Source of the DNA: Heterobilharzia americana
Lineage: Eukaryota; Platyhelminthes; Trematoda; Strigeidida; Schistosomatidae
Direction of reading: 5' to 3'
Assembly: GCA_944470555.2 (NCBI GenBank)
Contig: OX104134.1
Coordinates: 8,597,248-8,661,247, forward strand
DNA: 64,000 bases
The first letter of the stretch is position 1. Each line of letters begins with the position of its first letter. The notes beneath the pieces were generated by a model. It saw only the letters and a list, made by a program, of their open reading frames with translations, was not told the DNA's origin and searched no databases. The translations under genes and the position numbers were made by a program. Of this stretch, positions 25,441 through 40,538 are shown in pieces.

Positions 25441-26486
25441 CTAATGTTTATGATCAAAATTGAAACAATCATACCAAATAATGAATTTCAGAAAAGTAGA
25501 AAAAGAACAAAACAAAACAAGAAGTCTCATACTATCTTCAGTAATTTTTCCCCTCCATAAAGAACGTTCTTCCTTCCACGCCTTCGTTATTTTCTAGGAA
25601 TTAGAATAAAATGGTGATCTATGCACCGGTGGCAATCAAATAACAAAATTGATGACACGTATATGCACCACAGCAAAATGTAGCGTCTTGAAATCTCCTC
25701 TAGACTTTGAAATGCATACTCACTGTGTAATAAGAGATCCAAAATTTTAATTATATTATATATGCACACTATTGTGTCTGGAAGACTGGATGAAATGCTG
25801 ACAGTATCATTTTGAATACATAATTTATCCCAGTTGTCGGACGTACAGAAAGGCAAACCAGCAAACTCATACTTGTTCTACTGAGGGAATTTACCTCTGC
25901 AACGAACAATGACAAATTATGTTTTGAAGTTAGTCGTTGAAGTAGGTAGTGCGTCTCGCTCGTCCACCACTCAGTCCTTACTTAAGGCGTTTGCATAATC
26001 TAAATTCATAAGGCGTCTTCGGTGTTTTCAAAACAGTCTGAATTTTGTAAAACCACAAAATGATGCAAAGTAAAGTTTCACAGAGTGGTATGTCAATTAG
26101 TGAATAGGAATTCTAAGTTGTATGAACTGAGAAAGGTGAAATGTACACTACGTTGAAGTATTCATTTGCTATCTCACCGTATAATGTCTGTTACAGCAGG
26201 AATACAGATAAATAACTTCTGGTTGGTTCAACTAAAATGTGGCATATATATGTATATACATCTCTAAACGTTTTTGTATGCTGACCTCGTCCATTTCGAA
26301 AATTAGGATTTTTGCTAGTAACTACAAAAATGTAAGCATAATGTCTCAACATTTCGCTCAATAGCTCAGATCCACTCCCAACTCATTTTACTGCATATAG
26401 TGAATGGCTTATTATTGTGTTGCGTTTGACTTTGGGTTTTATTCTATTTCCTCATCCCTTTCCTCATCACAATTATTGCTACAGGA

Positions 26487-26676
26487 GAGAGTTAGTGAAG
26501 TAGAAAACAGAAATCAGTTACTAAACCTTGATGGATTATTACTAATACGTCAAAGCAACTTTACCAAAACATCTGTTTTACAATACTATTTCGCAAGTGC
26601 TTTTACTAGCTTTTTTTCCTTGGTGTTTGTTATTATTATTTTGGCTTACTTTTATTGCATACCACACACACAGTGA
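26487..26676 (+). CDS. Candidate terminal exon of a tail-anchored coiled-coil protein
   Basis: Follows a plausible acceptor (TTATTGCTACAG). It encodes ERVSEVENRNQLLNLDGLL, a heptad-like polar helix, then a hydrophobic segment of about 20 residues (FSLVFVIIILAYFY) a few residues from the stop. That is the layout of a tail-anchored SNARE- or golgin-type C-terminus; no family can be named. About 60 bases past the stop a RTE copy interrupts the sequence, and an AATAAA lies just beyond its far end (28838-28843). It is antisense within the region proposed as copy-1 intron 1. Confidence 0.3.
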
Positions 26677-26723
26677 AACAGCACTGAAAATTGGATGACG
26701 TTTTAAACTGAACTTATTGCTTC

Positions 26724-28837
<2,114 letters not shown>

Positions 28838-28844
28838 AATAAAT

Positions 28845-30470
28845 ACATAGCTGTGTTCAGTCAGTGGCAAGTCCTGAATTCTCATAGCACGTATATTGAC
28901 GTTTACTATAAAAGTGATCAGTACAAGCATCAAATAAAGCAGACTTTCAAACACGCTCACCCAAGAAAAGTAAACTTACTGTCACTGTTTTCCTCGGTTG
29001 TGGAATTCTTCACATTTATTGTTAGCAATATCAGAGATATGGAATAGATAAATACAATCACAACTACACCGGTAAATACAGCAACAAATCCCTTTGTATT
29101 CACTGTAGGATTCCTTTCTTCATAAAGCATACTTTCATAACAATTCAGTGTCAGGCGATAATGATTAGAGAGAACTAACAAAATTTCTTCAAAGTGCTAT
29201 AAGTTGTCACGCTCTAGTGATATATAAAAGTATATGAAATTTATATTGCCGAGATATTGATTTGCCTGGCTTTAATAAAGTGCCTACGTATGATGAACTA
29301 TGATTAGTAAAGCATGTTAGAACGTTTTATTAGCCAATCCGATAAAAACACTACTATTTTGCTGGGTTCGTTCATCTGACATGTCAGTTATCAGCAGGTA
29401 GAGACTGAGTGGTAACTTACAGTAATATGATAGTCAAACTACCAGTGAAAAGTAATTGAGTTGGTTGCTTGAAATAACAACAGTTTGTTGTACACGTGTC
29501 TAAAGTGCTATGGTGATAGCAAATTCTTCGTTTTTCAAATAACTGGATATTGTACACACCTTAAAATGAAACATTAGCACATAAAACTTCAAAACGATAA
29601 ATAAGGTTGGTTCGCGTATATGGTATGTACACAATGAATATGCGTGTCACACAACACTTTGAGAAAACTCTAATCATCTGAGAGTTTTGTATGCACTAAA
29701 AGCAGTTATGAGGAGACCGAAGAGTCAGGTTTTGGTCCCACCGGTAGCTATCGAAAGGATATACATAAAGCATCCTGGAAATTAGGATGTCATTGACTGG
29801 TACTTTTCATTTAACGCTGATATTTGAGGAAATACAGCTGAGATATTCTGCATGCAAAAGTGAACCAGACCTAAAGTAAGTTGCCGTATTGTAGCAAAAG
29901 TAAGATTGCTTAGCCGTCAGCACCCGAAAGCGTCTGGTAGTTGAACTACAAAATGTGTTTATTAACTTGTAATACACCTTCCTGGCACCTAAACGCAACT
30001 AGAACCAAAATATATAGATTAAATTGAACCAACTAAATAACCCCTAACTTGCATCCGGATGTCTAAGGTGTTTTAAGTTTTGTTTTAACGAGTACTCATC
30101 CGAGCAGGCTTCGATGCATTTTACGCTTAGTTTTGTGCTGGTTAACACACACGTCATCAGAGTCCCTAACTCAATTACATTAGCCAGATAAGTTGGATAA
30201 ACTTTTCCCCTAATAATCACTCCCTATAATTCTATTTAAATGTGTTGCCCTTTCCAATATATACCTGAATACAGTACTTTTTGATTTGTGCTTCGTTATC
30301 AGTACATATTAGGTAAGGTAATGATTAAGCGGATACTAGTGTATATTGAATTAGGTAGGGTTGGTAAGATGTTACTCAATAGTAACACAATCAGTCGTCT
30401 ACAAACTCATCAGACTAGTTCTGAAAGCGTAGTGAATTTGGCATTGAAAGGCGGAGGCAGTCAAGAGTAA
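28845..30470. other. No gene beyond the candidate signal-anchor exon
   Basis: Apart from 28980-29130 nothing was recognised. This should hold the promoter of LARGE-like copy 1 if that exon is its first; no promoter motif was identified. Confidence 0.3.
28980..29130 (-). CDS. Candidate first coding exon with signal anchor (LARGE-like copy 1)
   Basis: Reading leftward from an ATG at 29128-29130, the exon encodes about 16 polar residues, then a strongly hydrophobic stretch of about 24 residues (GFVAVFTGVVVIVFIYSI and onward), then a short luminal segment containing an NST glycosylation sequon. It ends at a strong GTAAGTTT donor after phase 1. This short-tail signal-anchor layout fits the N-terminus of a type II Golgi glycosyltransferase and it lies upstream of the LARGE-like exons on the same strand. 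The next mapped exon (25440) does not join in frame, so at least one exon between them is missing, or this belongs to another gene. Confidence 0.42.
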
Positions 30471-30475
30471 TGGGG

Positions 30476-30740
30476 AAGATATGAGGATGCAACGACGTCA
30501 TGGACCTCCAAGCAAAGTCACGTGCAGGTCTTGTGCAGCCTCAAAAAGAGTTCCGGGGTGATGGCACCCAGTTATCTGCGCATGAAGCACAGTAATGCGT
30601 AGTCTCTGGAGGTATCTCCTAGATAATTGGAGCTAGTGTCTAGCTTGTTGGTGAGTGTTAGTCCTAGGTCTTTCTCTGTGGTGGTATGGGAGTTGCGTTT
30701 CGTTGAGAGAGTAGAGTACTTTCTGAGAGTCAGGTTGATG
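30476..30740 (-). mobile_element. CR1/jockey-like fragment, inverted copy
   Basis: Reverse complement of 35160-35425, including GAGAAAGACCTAGGACTAAC and CTCCAATTATCTAGGAGATA. It carries the KDLGLTL-type post-RT segment of this family. Confidence 0.85.
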
Positions 30741-31579
30741 GCTAATAACTTTGGATTCTAACCAAAGTGCTGCAAACTTGGTACGCAGTTAAATACAACA
30801 TCACGGGCACGTTCGCTGTTGCGGAAACGGGCCGTTAAGGGCGGAGCGGAAGACAGCCCAAACTGGATTTTCATCTTACTGGCGACCATCTGCTGACAGA
30901 AAACGTCCTATTTCAAATCCTCCTCGGCAGCAGCGATCACGGTATGGTAGTGTTAGATCTGGTATACAGTGAACAACTATCATGAGAGGGATCTCTCTCT
31001 TGTCTTTGCTACAGCAATGCAAACTACGTGGCGGTGAAGTATTATGTCTCAACAGTACCATGTACTTAGGAGTAGAGTATCCTGCCGGTTGGTCAACACT
31101 AAGAAGTAGTAAGGGATATCGTTACGAGGGCATCTGACATGATGAGTCCATCACTCGCTTAGTCACTATATATACGTTCTGGGTTGATGAGAACACACTA
31201 GGTCCTCTAAACGTGTAAAGTAAGGCTATCACCAATCCGAAGTACTTTCATCCCTAATAAACCCAAACATCATTGCACAGGGCGTTTGATTGCTATTCAC
31301 TAGCTTAGATTGTGTAGTCAGTAAAGTACACATTAGTAAAGCATGCATCAACTTGAGAGTCTGTTTTCCCTTTACGTCTACAAATAAACACGATATATCT
31401 CAAAACTTGTACGAAAATAAGAGTTATTTTCATATGCATAAATTAAAGTGTACACATAGCTAGAGTGACTCTAACAAGATAGAAACTTCTCTCTTCCCAA
31501 TTCGTCTTGTGTGGTAGATAACTCTCCGGTTTCTGCTCATGCTTTCTTTTGTTCTTCTCCTTTCAGCTTAGGCTTGAAA

Positions 31580-33100
31580 AAAAAATACTGAGCATAATTT
31601 TGACCGAAAATGCCAACCTACTGAATACACTACTTCCTACGTGATACCAGAAACTATTGAAAGAATTCTTCAACTGGTTTCCCCCTATGGACTTTAAACC
31701 TCTGAAAAGTTCCACAGAAAACTCACCTGGTTATCAACATCCTAGAAGCTACCGTATAGAAGGCTTAACTACAATAAATGGTCTAAGGCTTCCGGACGGT
31801 CATATTGGCAGCGAAAACCTGGACAAACAACTAAATCTAAGAACAAACCTATCTGGTGGCTCAAAGTGCAACATATTCGCTAACAAACTCACGCAACAAA
31901 CTTTTCTAGTAGTTTATCTTTGACTCCGTCTGATAGAAGACAGTTAACAGTTAACATACCTCCTAATAATGCTGCATGCTTCAGTGTAAATCCTATGTGC
32001 AGAACCAGATCATCATTGGATAATAGTCCTTCAAATATTTATTTCTTTGCACCGCAACAACTAATTATGACGGCTTACATCTGTATTGCTGCGTAAGGTA
32101 ACACTATGAGTGGGAAATGCGTGGCCCTAGATATTCACGTGGATTATATGGTTAACTCTTACTGTTATCTGAAATCGACGAAGTGAGTTTTTGTTGGCCA
32201 TTGATACTATAAACATGTGAATTGATGTTAAAATAATTGTTTGTCTGACGATACACGGAACTATGCCATCGTGTTAAGCATTTCGGTCATATGTAACGCA
32301 AACGTCGAATATTGTGCAATTTTGGTGCCACTTTATTGTGAAGAGAGAATGTATCAACCTGACGAGAAAATCCTAAGCACTAATTTGATCAAAAGCTTCA
32401 ACTAACTGAAAATCCTACTTCGTATGCAATACTGGAAAATGATGTTAGAATTGTTCAACTGGCTTGACTCCGATTTCCTGTTTCCTGTTTCACCTCCCTA
32501 CCAGTACCCTAAATTCTACTATGAAGAAACCCCAAGCACAATAACTGGTCCCCTATTTCTGGTCCGTCACAAATGCAGAGCAAATCTGGATAAACAACCA
32601 AATCCGAGAGATCACTTTACCTAACGGCAACACATACATAATAATGCTTTGCAACAAATTTCTCTGGTACTTTGCCTCATACGAATCCATCTAACAGAAG
32701 TCAGTTAACGGCCAATGCATCTCCTTGACAATGCCGCATGCCTCAATTTGAAATCTATGACGTTTAACATATGTGCAAAATCCACCACTGTTGAGCGACA
32801 GTTCTTCTGGTTTTTAACTGCTTGCATCACAACAAATATTTGCAGTATCATCAATCTGAGCCACTGGGAAAGGTAACAGTCGAAGAGTGGGAAATGCCTG
32901 AACTTGGATATTCACCTGGAATAAATGATTATATGAATACTTACTTATTTCTGGAATCATTGAAGTACGTTATTCTTGGTCAATATAGCTACGAACACAA
33001 GAATTGCTGTTAAAATAGAGGTTCATTCAAAGAAACACTGGGTTTTGCAGACGGGTGAATCATCTGGACTACTCATGACGCAAACGCCGAATATTTGTGG
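31580..33100 (+). repeat. Diverged tandem duplication, two units of about 0.75 kb
   Basis: Unit 1 (31580-32330) and unit 2 (32365-33100) align along their length: paired landmarks are TTCTTCAACTGG/TTGTTCAACTGG, GAAGACAGTTAACAGTTAAC/GAAGTCAGTTAACGGCCAAT, GAGTGGGAAATGCGTGG/GAGTGGGAAATGCCTG and ACGCAAACGTCGAATATT/ACGCAAACGCCGAATATT. Short related open frames exist in each (31657-31923, 32424-32624) but do not look like intact genes. Function unknown. Confidence 0.7.
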
Positions 33101-34149
33101 AGGCTGCTCGAAATTGTGTATAAACCGCTTAAATTGAAAATAATGTTTCCTTGCCATCACTTTTTACACATTTTTATATTCTACCCATTCTTGTAAAACG
33201 AAGGTTGCTTATTTGTGCACACTTTTTGGTTGTGGCACCATCACTGATTTTTTTGCTGCTGTTAAGCGCGAAAATACAGTGTGTTTCTATCCTTTCCGAA
33301 TTCTGCTTCCGTGGTCATTGTTTGTCTTGAATACTCATTGATTGTCTCTGGGTGCTACCGGACCGCTCATCCTACCTCTAGATATCACGACAGACAAGCC
33401 GACCAACTTCAGCTGTGGAGAGCTAACATGTTTTGCCTTCTGAATTCTGGAGTGTCATAGATTGTGGTGGACAGTGCCGAAGAGATAGCGTTCAAGTGAC
33501 CCGTCATTATCCATAACATTGACATTACTGGTACGTGTTATAACGCATAACTTTTCGTGTTTCCGTATCAGCGAATCTATTTTTGTATATTACGCGTAGT
33601 TTATTATTTTGGTTTACTTGACACTCCTTTGGGTCCACTACATGTTTCACGAACTCGGTGCCACTTTAGTGGGTAGGAATGATCAATACTCGGAATCATG
33701 TGCATGTACCGTAAAGTGATATTTTTCTGCTATTTTCATCACTTTTAGACTCTTGATGTCATGATAGAGTTTAATCTCCTCCCTTCTATGCCATTCAACA
33801 CTGCTTAAATTCTTTAGGTTTCTCTACAGTTATCAATTTGATGATGTCTGTGAACCATCTTCTCTGCTTCTGAATTCATAACCTGGGAATAAAATATTTA
33901 TTTACTCATTTATCTCTGAAAACGTTTCAGTAGTCGTGACAACATCAAGGAATTGAACTTCGTTGCTGAATCGAAGTGCTGAACACCTCTTGAAAGCAAA
34001 GACAGAAGTATGGCATAACTGGAGGATCTCCAGGAAGCAGTCAGATCATATAGCATATGTGGCTCTGAGGAATCGGTATAACATCAAAGTGAGGGTGGCA
34101 GGTCGTTACAGACGAATCTTACTCAGAGCTTGAGGCGAGCTGCAAAAGC

Positions 34150-36000
34150 TTGTATCGATTCATGACAGAGAGAAGTCGGCCAGCCAGTGAGCTCTTGTTA
34201 TGAAAGGTCCAGAAGGAGGGTGTCTTTCCGGACTGGAGACTGCCGAAACCTTGGGCGCCGCCTTCGACACATAACTAAACATGCCGCCACCCAATTAAAG
34301 GTGTCAGCTTCCTAAACAACCGTCAGCACCACTCGATCCAGTAGAGTTGCATGGAATGACGGTAACCCCTGCCGTGTTCCCCGAAAAAACTATCAAAGCT
34401 CTGCTCAGAGGACTCAGCGAGAAGTGACGACATTCGATTGTCCTTGCTGAAACAATATGCAGGTGCTTACTTAGGTCCACTCGGCAATCTAACAAACACA
34501 GGCCTCTACAATAGTGAAAACATGCTATTGTCTCCTGTCGTCGAGGGAGGAGACAGGCAGAACCCGAAATGCTTTCGACTTATAGCACTTCTACCGGTGC
34601 TATCGAGAGCCTAATGGGAGGTCGAGAGCGGAGCCCTAAGTGATGCACGAAACAGCTTCGTGAAAAGTCGGCGCTGCACCTCTAAGCTTCTGGCAGCTGG
34701 TGATAACTAAACGACAAGCTGGGACATCGAACTCCCTGTTCACCCTATTCTCCCGGATTTTTCAAAGTCCTTTGTTACAGTCCCATACGCCACTCTCATT
34801 CGCAAAGTATCAAGGTAGGTTATCAAAGGCCAAGTGATCTTCTGGCTGCAGAACTTACTATTTGGACGGTAGAGAATTCTGCACAAAAGTCAACAGGGCT
34901 TGTTCGACTTGCAGGACATCATCATCTGGTATATCAGAAGGAACGATATCAGGTCTGTCGTTGTTCCTCCGTTTTTTGAACTACCGCCCGTTGAGTCCCG
35001 GCCCACTGATTTTATTTTATGCGGACGATACTACGTTATGGGGAGCTGCGACACCCGAAGCAGGATCAGGTGCATTGCAAAGTGGTCTCAGATTGCTCGC
35101 GGAGCTGGTTTGTAGTAATGGACTGGCATTTAGTCTGGACAAATGCCGAACCATGTTTCTTCACAACCCCAACCCTCAAAGACTACCCTACTCTTTCACC
35201 TGAACGCAAATCCCACACCACCACAGAGAAAGACCTAGGACTAACACTCACCAACAAGCTAGACACTAGCTCCAATTATCTAGGAGATACCTCCAGAGAC
35301 TACGCATTACTGTGCTTCATGCGCAGATAACTGGGTGCCATCACCCCGGAACTCTTTTTGAGGCTGCACAAGACCTGCACGTGACTTTGCTTGGAGGTCC
35401 ATGACGTCGTTGCTTCTCCATATCTGAAAAGAGACGTGAGCCTCCTGGAGAAAGTCCAGTGGAGAGGAAAGATGTGTGTCGTGGGAATGAGTCAGGAAAC
35501 CCGTGATGACAGGCTGAAAGATCTAGGACTCTACTCTCTAAGCTACCGTAGATTACGTAGTGATTGGTAACAACTCAAAGAGTGCTAAGTAACCCCAGTC
35601 ATCCGAATAGTCAAATCCTACTGAACAGCCACTGTGACGATCCCCGTGGCAACCCAACGAGAATCGCTCACTAAAGGACGAAGACTCGTGTGCTCTCACT
35701 TTTAATCTGCGAGTTTATGGCCACTGGAACACACTGCCTGCCAAGATTGCTGCTGCCACTATTTGTGGACCGCCTTAAAACTGCGAAAACTAAACAAGGT
35801 AGAGTATGTTATTGCTTCAGTGAACTATGGGATGAAAGTCGTTGTTTTAATCATATAATTCGGTTAGGTGTAAGGGTCAGAGTAGTCATCCAGCTATCCT
35901 ATACTTAAAACTCCACAAGCGCAGTTTATCCTTGACTTTAATCGAGTGGTTTTCATTTTCTTCCCTCCTTCCGTCCCGCCTCCCTTAATCTTGTTTTGTT
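34150..36000 (+). pseudogene. CR1/jockey-like non-LTR retrotransposon remnant
   Basis: Plus strand, frames mixed. Order: a CFRLIALLPVLS segment (about 34570-34610), the RT catalytic block FYADDTTLWGA (about 35015), SLDKCRTMF, EKDLGLTLTNKLD, then the C-terminal RDVSLLEKVQWRGKM and DLGLYSLSYRRLRSDW segments (about 35430-35570). The 3' UTR runs to about 36420. Many frameshifts and stops; no upstream endonuclease found. The 3' part is duplicated at 42117-43218. Confidence 0.75.
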
Positions 36001-36424
36001 TTTTCTTCCCACTTCTCCCTTAATTTTGCCGGACATCTTTTCTGTCTTCTTCTTACAACCAGTCTGAACAACTTTCTGGTGTTATGACAACTGGGAAATC
36101 AATCTGCTACACATTCCTTGTGAAAAGCACACACTCCCTACAAATTTCACCAACACCCAACCGTCTGTCGGGCTAACCAGAGCTATAACAGACCAGTGGG
36201 TAGACTTACTGCATTAGCATCCACTAAAGACCTGAAACTGCTCCGCAAACCCAGAATCGAGCGCTAAGACACTAGGTGGTTTACATTAGCTGATAAAAAT
36301 ATACTGGAAGTTGGAATAGTCGGTTAAACCGCTTCGGCATATCTAAGACTATGACAACCAATAATGGTACACAATTTATTTCGGCAGTACTTTTGGCCTA
36401 TAGCGGACAAAATATAGTCGAGCA
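35321..36424 (+). repeat. Duplicated left flank X (copy 1)
   Basis: Matches 42117-43218 almost base for base. The only differences noticed are homopolymer length changes (CCCC/CCC and TTTTT/TTTT) near the start. It consists of the 3' end of the CR1/jockey-like remnant. Confidence 0.95.
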
Positions 36425-36766
36425 TTTGGGAATTGCCCTGGTGCGAACCTGACAGACGCAAAGACCAATCACCAATTATTTGGACTTGTTATATACCCAC
36501 GAATACGAGACCAAGGAAGAACACGATAGCGTAGTCGGATGGAATAGCATATTTGGATGCTTGTGCCAAGATGCCGATGCGTTCCAACTAACTAGCTAGA
36601 GAGTCGAATACGAGCAGTGCAACGTGACACGACAGCCTGCCAAGTGGCTAGAATGCTTGACCGGGTGCCTTCAGCTTAGCGAGTCCAGTTAAACTATCAA
36701 AGTCAGCATCAATGTTGAAAGTCGTCAAACCCTAGGCTACTGATTTTGAGGGAGTGTGACGCTTCA
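36425..36766 (-). repeat. 3' LTR of gypsy element
   Basis: About 342 bp; on the coding strand it begins TGAAGCGTCACACTCCC. Nearly the same sequence as 41342-41683 and 43219-43560. Confidence 0.9.
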
Positions 36767-37319
36767 GATCACTCCCCTCTAGTGGGTTCGTGAGGACCCT
36801 AAGACGATACCAGCCAGAAGTAAACACCCAGTGGTTTCTCCGCTGGTAAAACTCTTACGATGGGCTCACCGCGTGAAGTGGCCACTGGTTCTCTGAACTT
36901 ATTCTAGGGTATCGTGGCAATTAAAAATAAAATACAATAAATCAAATTGTACGTCGATCGCGATCCTCAGTTTCCTTTGACGTTCCGTTCAGTGCTCGCT
37001 GCACCTGGAATATAAATGAAAGTCTTCAATACCATGAAAACGCCTCGTAAAAATGGGAATTATGTATATACAAATATATCGAAGATAAAGTTTACGCTTA
37101 TTTTCGCCGTCTTTTTAAAAAAAAATTACATTACATGGTGACAAAAAAATTGACATGAAAAGGCAAAATGTACGAGGATTTGTGCATTGCCGGTGAAAAA
37201 GAAAAATAGTGCCTCGGAAAAAAAGTTGTGAGTAAAAAAATATGGTTGGGACATTTTATTTCACGCCGCTAGGTTGAATACGACTTTAAATATTCCGGGA
37301 ACCTGACGGTTCCACCTGA

Positions 37320-40300
37320 TCATGTTTTCTGTTGTGCGGATGCTTGTTGCAACTGTGCATTACCAGGCACATCGTCAAGAATTTCGTTAATTGAGCTATC
37401 CGTCGGTCGGCTGCAGCTAGCCGAAACGCTACTTATAATGGGGTTGCCTTCGAAATAAGCCGGTTTCAAATGGTCGATGCTGACAGTATCTTCACGTCCG
37501 TCTCGCTCAGTTATGCAGAATTTCTCGTGTCGCTTAATCACTTTGAATGGCCCATCGTAAGCTGGTTCAACTGGTCGATGAATGGCACCGTGGCGAATGA
37601 ACACGTGTGATGTCTTTTGTGAAACGGGATTAACGAAGACATCGGTTGTTTCAGGTCTAACAGAAGCAAAACTAACTGAACGCATTGCGTTTGTAAGCCT
37701 AGTCACGTAAGATGCCCTGTCGGAAACACCTCTGGAAACTGAAGGGGAAACAATCTCACCTTGTAGGCGTAGAGTGGTCCCATTGACGAGTTCTGCATGG
37801 ATGCATCCAGCATCAACTTTCAACGCGTTACGAACACCTAGTAGGACTAAAGGCAGAGCCTCGGTCCACTGAGGTATGTTTGTAGCTGAAAGGGAAGCTT
37901 TCAGCTGTCGATGGAAACGCTCTACCATGCCATTTGCTTGTGGATGGTAGGCTGTCGTTCGGAACCGAGTGCAACCTAAAAGTGCCGTTAGAGCGTGAAA
38001 TAGTCCGCACTCGAATTGGCGCCCACGGTCGGTTGTGACGTAGATGGACATCCGAAGTTCGCGATCCATCTTTCGACGAAAACACGAGCAACTGTTTCGG
38101 CAGTAATATCTTTAATGGGTACTGCTTCCGGCCATCGTGTGAAACGATCAACACAGGTGAAAAGGTAGGTACATCCATTAGATTCTGGTAGGGGTCCTAC
38201 AATATCTATATGGACGTGGTCGAAACGCATGTCTGGGGCTAGAAATGAGCCTAAAGGGCTTTTCGTGTGTCGCGTGACTTTACACTTTTGACAAGCTAAG
38301 CACGACTGGGCCCACTCCTTAACGTCTTTGTTCATCCCAGGCCAGCAGAAACGTTGTGCGATAAGCCTAATGGTGGCTCGTACACCTGGATGAGAGAGTT
38401 TGTGCAACGTATTGAAGACGTTGCGTCGACAACTCTTCGGAACTATTGGGCGTGGTTGACTAGCAGAGACATCGCACAAAATTGTATCCTTGTCTGATCC
38501 AACAGGACAAAGTCGCAGTTTGAGAGTTGTGGACGACAACTCATGATGCAGCTCAAGGTCTTCCTTTTGACGCCGAGCTAGTTCAACGAGATCAACACCC
38601 TCGATATAGTTTATCGAAGCTATTCGAGATAGTGCGTCGGCTGCGGAGTTGTTTGCTCCAGAAATGTGGCGGATGTCTGACGTGAACTGGGAAATGTAAT
38701 CCAGCTGTCGCGACTCACGAGGGGAGTATTTGTCAGACGCCGAGCTGAGGGAAAAGGTTAACGGTTTGTGGTCTGTGAAAATAATGAAATCACGACCTTC
38801 CACAGAATGTCGAAAATGGCGTACAGAACAGTACATGGCTAGGAGTTCCCTACCAAATGTACTGTATCTTGTTTCCGCGTCTTGCAGCCGCCTCGAGAAA
38901 AAGGCTAACGGTTGCCACTGGTTGTCAGTCAACTGTTGCAAAACTGCTCCAATTGCTGAATCAGATGCATCAACAGCAATACTCAAAGGAGCATTGGGGT
39001 CATGATGCATAAGCATGGTTGCGTTCGAAATGGCTTCCTTGACTTTGGAGAAAGCAAGTCTAGCCGCGTTGTCCAGAGACACGAACTTCGCAGTTCCTCG
39101 AAGTAGATCTGTTAGTGGTCTCATGACAGAGGCACAGTTAGGGATAAACCTTCGGTAATAACTTACCAGGCCATTGAAAGTGCGGAGATGTTTCACAGTG
39201 GTCGGCTCTGGATAGTTTGTGATAGCCGCCACTTTATCTCTCAATGGGCGTATACCTTTGTTGTCAATGGTATGCCCAAGGAAGCTGAGTGATTCAACTC
39301 CTATTTCACACTTCTGTAAGTTAACTGTGATGCCATGTTTTTTGAGTCTTTCGAATGCGAGGTCCAAATGTTTAAGGTGAGTTTCCTTATCTGGACTCGC
39401 AATTAGACAGTCATCGATGTAGACATGAACAAAATTCAAACCACGGAAGACATCGTCCATAAAGCGTTGGAATGTTTGTGCTGCATTCCGAAGACCAAAT
39501 GGCATGCGCAGGAATTCAAACAGGCCAAAAGGAGTAATAATGGCTGTTTTCGCGATATCTTCTGCTGCCATAGGTATCTGGTTGTACGCTTTGACCAAGT
39601 CGATTTTGGAGAAAATGTTCATTCCGCATAAGGTTGCGGTCAAGTCGTAAACGTGAGGTATCGGGTAGCAGTCCGGAGTTGTTTTGGCGTTAAGCCTTCG
39701 GTAATCACCGGTTGGACGCCAGTCGTTGCTATCCTTTTTGGGAACCATGTGCAATGGCGATGCCCAAGGACTGTTTGACGGTCTGATAATGCCCAGTTCG
39801 AGCATGTGGTCGAATTCTTTTCGCCGTTTGAGCTTATCGGGGGCTAAACGGCGCGCTTTGGATGCCACAGGTGGACCTGTGGTTGTGACGTGATGCATAA
39901 CATTGCTGGTTATGCACGGAAGAGTGTGCTTCGGTTGTTGTAACTCTGGATATTTCTCCAAAACTGCCTGGTAGGACGCGTCGCCTGATTGTTTAGTCCT
40001 AACGATGGCTAAACTCGGACCTACATAGGTGGTGCCGCCAATAGATAACTTTGTGTTGTTATCTATCAGTCGTCGACGGCGAGCATCTACGAGTAGATCG
40101 TAATGGTTTAGCAAATCTATGCCAAATGGGCATAGAGACGTCAGCAAGGAGGAAGATCCAGTGAATAGGTTTGCGTAAACCTAAGTTGAGGTAGGCATAC
40201 CGTCTCCCGAATGTCGCGATTGCCTTGCCGTTGGCTGCTTGAAGATTGAAGGATGGGTCATGATGACGCTCCTTTGTCGTTGCTGGAAGAACGCTAACTT

Positions 40301-40538
40301 CTGCGCCGGTGTCGACGAGGTAGCGAACTTTCGTTTTAATATCCGTGACGTAGAGCAAACGGCTTTTCCGCCGGCTACGGTTGCCGTGAACACGTGCCGG
40401 CGTGACCGTTTCCCGAGTTTGTGTCCTTGTTAAAACTGCATGGTTTCCGACATTTTCTGGCTTCATCTCCGTAAGTATTATGAAACCAGCACCATTCACG
40501 GTTTTCCACCCTGTTAGGTTTAGTTTTGGGGCAACCAC
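37320..40538 (-). pseudogene. pol: pol of gypsy element: protease, RT, RNase H, integrase (frameshifted)
   Basis: Protease lies in frame 40538-40059 with active site VDTGAEVSVLP. RT/RNase H and most of integrase lie in 40147-37988: RT has [11 protein letters not shown] and GHTIDNKGI, RNase H has [16 protein letters not shown] and FTDHKPL, integrase has an HHCC finger ([13 protein letters not shown]... CLACQKC) and first catalytic Asp in VHIDIVGP. Frame 38069-37320 continues with TTDRGRQF (second Asp), NGMVERFHR (Glu) and a GPY/F-type end ([14 protein letters not shown]). Breaks near 40130 and 38030 each need only a single base change. All catalytic residues are recognisable. Confidence 0.88.

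Noticed and set aside
25738..25850. Possible exon (minus strand) encoding EFAGLPFCTSDNWDKLC
   Set aside because: Phases fit neither the signal-anchor exon nor exon 25128-25440, and the donor is poor; could be chance.
35690..35908. 72-codon open frame, identical at 42484-42702
   Set aside because: Its identity reflects the recent duplication of segment X; it lies in the 3' part of a CR1/jockey-like remnant and does not follow that element's coding frame throughout.
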